Shown here piece after piece: positions 62,065 to 64,000 of a stretch of 64,000 bases of DNA. How positions within the stretch are numbered: position 1 is the stretch's first letter; every line of letters begins with the position of its first letter. The notes under the pieces are model-generated. The model ran no database searches. It was not told where the DNA came from and was given only the letters and a program-made list of their open reading frames with translations. Source of the stretch: Pelodera strongyloides (Eukaryota; Nematoda; Chromadorea; Rhabditida; Rhabditidae); the NCBI GenBank assembly GCA_036852015.1, contig JAANDG010000317.1:1-64000 (forward strand), written 5' to 3'. The translations under genes and the position numbers were made by a program.

Positions 62065-62927
62065 AAGGCGACGTCCAGAAAAATCACATACTATTATTCT
62101 ATTTATTAACGTTCTGATATATATTCTGATAGTCACCTTTATATTTTGGTGCAGGACTATGTCTGAAGTATTCAAATATTTATTTGTCTCATAATTCGTT
62201 GACTTTCCGCGTACAGATCTTCCCGTCAAATCATCGATTTTGTCCTTTCCCTCGCCACGTTTCTGACATTTTCTATACGGTAACAATGTGATTATTCTAC
62301 CAAAAGAAGATTAAAGGCAGCTCTAATGTGTATACAAAAGAATGACGGTCTTGGTTCAAATGCTGTTCTATTATGTTATGTGCAGCGCACGTTTCACAAA
62401 CCATGTGCCGGCTTTAAACTGGCTTGTTTCGCCTCAATTAGCAGGTCAAATTCCATTCGGTTCATTTTCATTTTTTTTTATAAATTTATTGATAGACTCC
62501 CATCAGACTGTTTATCGTTTTTTATCCTCTTTGGACTTTGTTTATAATAAAAATGCACCAAAACTTTTAGATGACGGCATTTTTATTCGGGGCGCTGCAC
62601 AGTGGACAGTGCACTTTGTAGCACAGTATGATCTATTTCAGGTGACAAACTGACAAAGTTATTGCTCTGCTATACTATTTTTTCTACAGAATTCTGTGCT
62701 ACTTTGACCCATGTGCTCCAGAAATAGAACTCATACATTGTATCTTCCCATTTTCTATAGTTCCTTGGTTTCGATCACGTTTCGCACTTCTTGTTGATAA
62801 AACATCTGTTTTGTTTTCTTATAAAACATAAACTTTTTCTTTCTAATATTTTCCTCTATGTTTCGTTCAAGTTAGAGGATTTAATTTTGGTTATTTTATG
62901 TTTATTTCAGGTGACAAAATTCGCTCA

Positions 62928-63125
62928 GTGCACTGACGAAACTTGGCGTGCAAGCCGCGTGACAACGGCGTGGAGTGTGCATTTGGCAACGTGGGGGCGT
63001 GAAGAGTAGTGCACGCGGAATGGGAATGGCGTGCAACTTGCCCGCCGATACCACGCCGCTTGCACGCCAAAAGCCCGAAACGAAATGGCGTCGGCACGGC
63101 GTGCAACTTGCACGCCGTGATATGT
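62928..63125. repeat. GC-rich GGCGTGCAAGCC repeat element, second copy
   Basis: CTGACGAAACTTGGCGTGCA and AGCCGCGTG match the start of the glr-1 intron copy at 23628. GGCGTGCAACTTGCACGCCG is an internal palindrome. The opening CACTGACGAAACTTGGCG also resembles that of the 43064-43520 element, so these GC islands may be one superfamily. Confidence 0.75.
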
Positions 63126-63802
63126 CTGTCTACTGTATTCCTGATCAGCCAGCCTGATACACATTTGAGTGGGATTCTCTAAGTAAGTATTGCACGTGAA
63201 TCATTGCATTTGGGAAAATATGTGATGATCTTTGAAAAACTAAGTGTTTTGCATAAATTATACCCAAACTTCCTTTTCTAACTACTAACATTCATTGCAA
63301 ATGTGTTGATCCAAAAGTAATTCACCGAACTTTTTGAACTCGTTGTTCCCCAGAGATAAAGTGTGAGCCATAACCATAACTCCACTACCTACATATCGCG
63401 AGATACATACCGACGTCGACATCAAACGTTGCTACCACTTCCCTGGTACCATTTTGTACCATTTCCATTTCGGCACCATTTCGTCGTGGTTCCCTAGTTC
63501 CCTAGGTACAAACATCGTGTTCCAGCTTTCGTATCCAAAATTCAGCCGTCTGCTACGCGCAGCCCACGAGGTCTTTTCCCATTTATTTATTCATCAAAAA
63601 TGTAATTCTGTTCCTTTGAAACACCTGCTTGCCTAGCCAAAAAGAGCAGTTTGCTTGCTTTTCCCCCCGCTTATTTTAAAGCAAATCTAATGACAAAAAT
63701 ATGCGGGTGAAATCAAAAACCACTGTACTTTGTGATATATGTATTGGGATTTTTTTGTATTGGCCATGTGATGAAGTTAAGAGCCAGGATATCATGGGAA
63801 AT

Positions 63803-63905
63803 TAAAAACCCCGATTTCATCCCGATCAAGTCCCTCAAATAATCAGGGCGTGATCGAGGCGAAATCGGGGTTTTTAAAAAATAATCGGGGCGAAATCTGG
63901 GTTTT
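63803..63905. repeat. inverted repeat with a third direct copy
   Basis: TTAAAAACCCCGATTTCATC faces GGCGAAATCGGGGTTTTT, and a further AATCGGGGCGAAATCTGGGT follows directly. It looks like a small palindromic element with a partial duplication of its right arm. Confidence 0.8.
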
Positions 63906-64000
63906 CACTTTCCTGTGTTTATCCTCTAAAAGAATACACAAAGTTATGTACTTGGTTCGCCTTCTCGTTAGTCATTAAAAAAAAACCCGACGCTTGGGAT

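Larger units (their letters stand above)
60971..64000. other. 3' end of window, no gene seen
   Basis: Apart from the repeats listed separately (telomere hexamer, CT/GA, TG, the GC-rich copy at 62928 and the inverted repeat at 63803) I see nothing supportable. All open frames are short and AT-rich. Confidence 0.6.

Noticed and set aside
61890..62286. His/Thr-rich minus-strand frames
   Set aside because: Translation of the TG microsatellite.

Overview
The window is eukaryotic and almost certainly from a free-living or related nematode. Three things point there. One gene is a clear orthologue of the C. elegans AMPA-type glutamate receptor GLR-1, down to its C-terminal YNTAV. Genes consist of many short exons with compact acceptors ending TTTCAG. 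An interstitial run of the nematode telomere hexamer TTAGGC lies at 61259-61282. I cannot name the species.

Layout. (1) About 1.6-14.4 kb, + strand: a gene of at least 31 exons for a secreted-type protein with a long Thr/Ser/Pro-rich and charged N-terminal part and one C-terminal MAM domain. Its first exon is not certain. (2) 15.8-27.9 kb, + strand: complete glr-1, 27 exons, 953 aa, with a tRNA-Met(CAT) gene in one intron. (3) 29.7-39.7 kb, + strand: a complete 23-exon, 761-aa nuclear/RNA-binding-type protein with three divergent RRM-like folds, a basic segment, RG-rich stretches, a short coiled coil and a Gly/Ser tail. (4) 40.9-42.1 kb, - strand: a decayed CR1/Jockey-like non-LTR retrotransposon fragment and a tRNA-like sequence. 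(5) 42.4-64 kb: gene-poor DNA holding two weak candidate genes, simple repeats and mobile-element remnants.

All exon models were made by hand. I required GT-AG borders (one GC-AG), an open frame and matching phase across every junction. For the three main genes every exon length fits, and the summed CDS is a multiple of three.

The most striking non-genic signal is a set of palindromic non-autonomous elements, all flanked by TTAA. At least three sequence families are spread through the introns of all three main genes and the intergenic DNA. In one place two different elements share a single TTAA. Other unexplained structure includes GC-rich inverted-repeat elements, short GC hairpins with tiny loops, a 30-bp in-frame tandem repeat and several short dispersed repeats that occur as pairs far apart.
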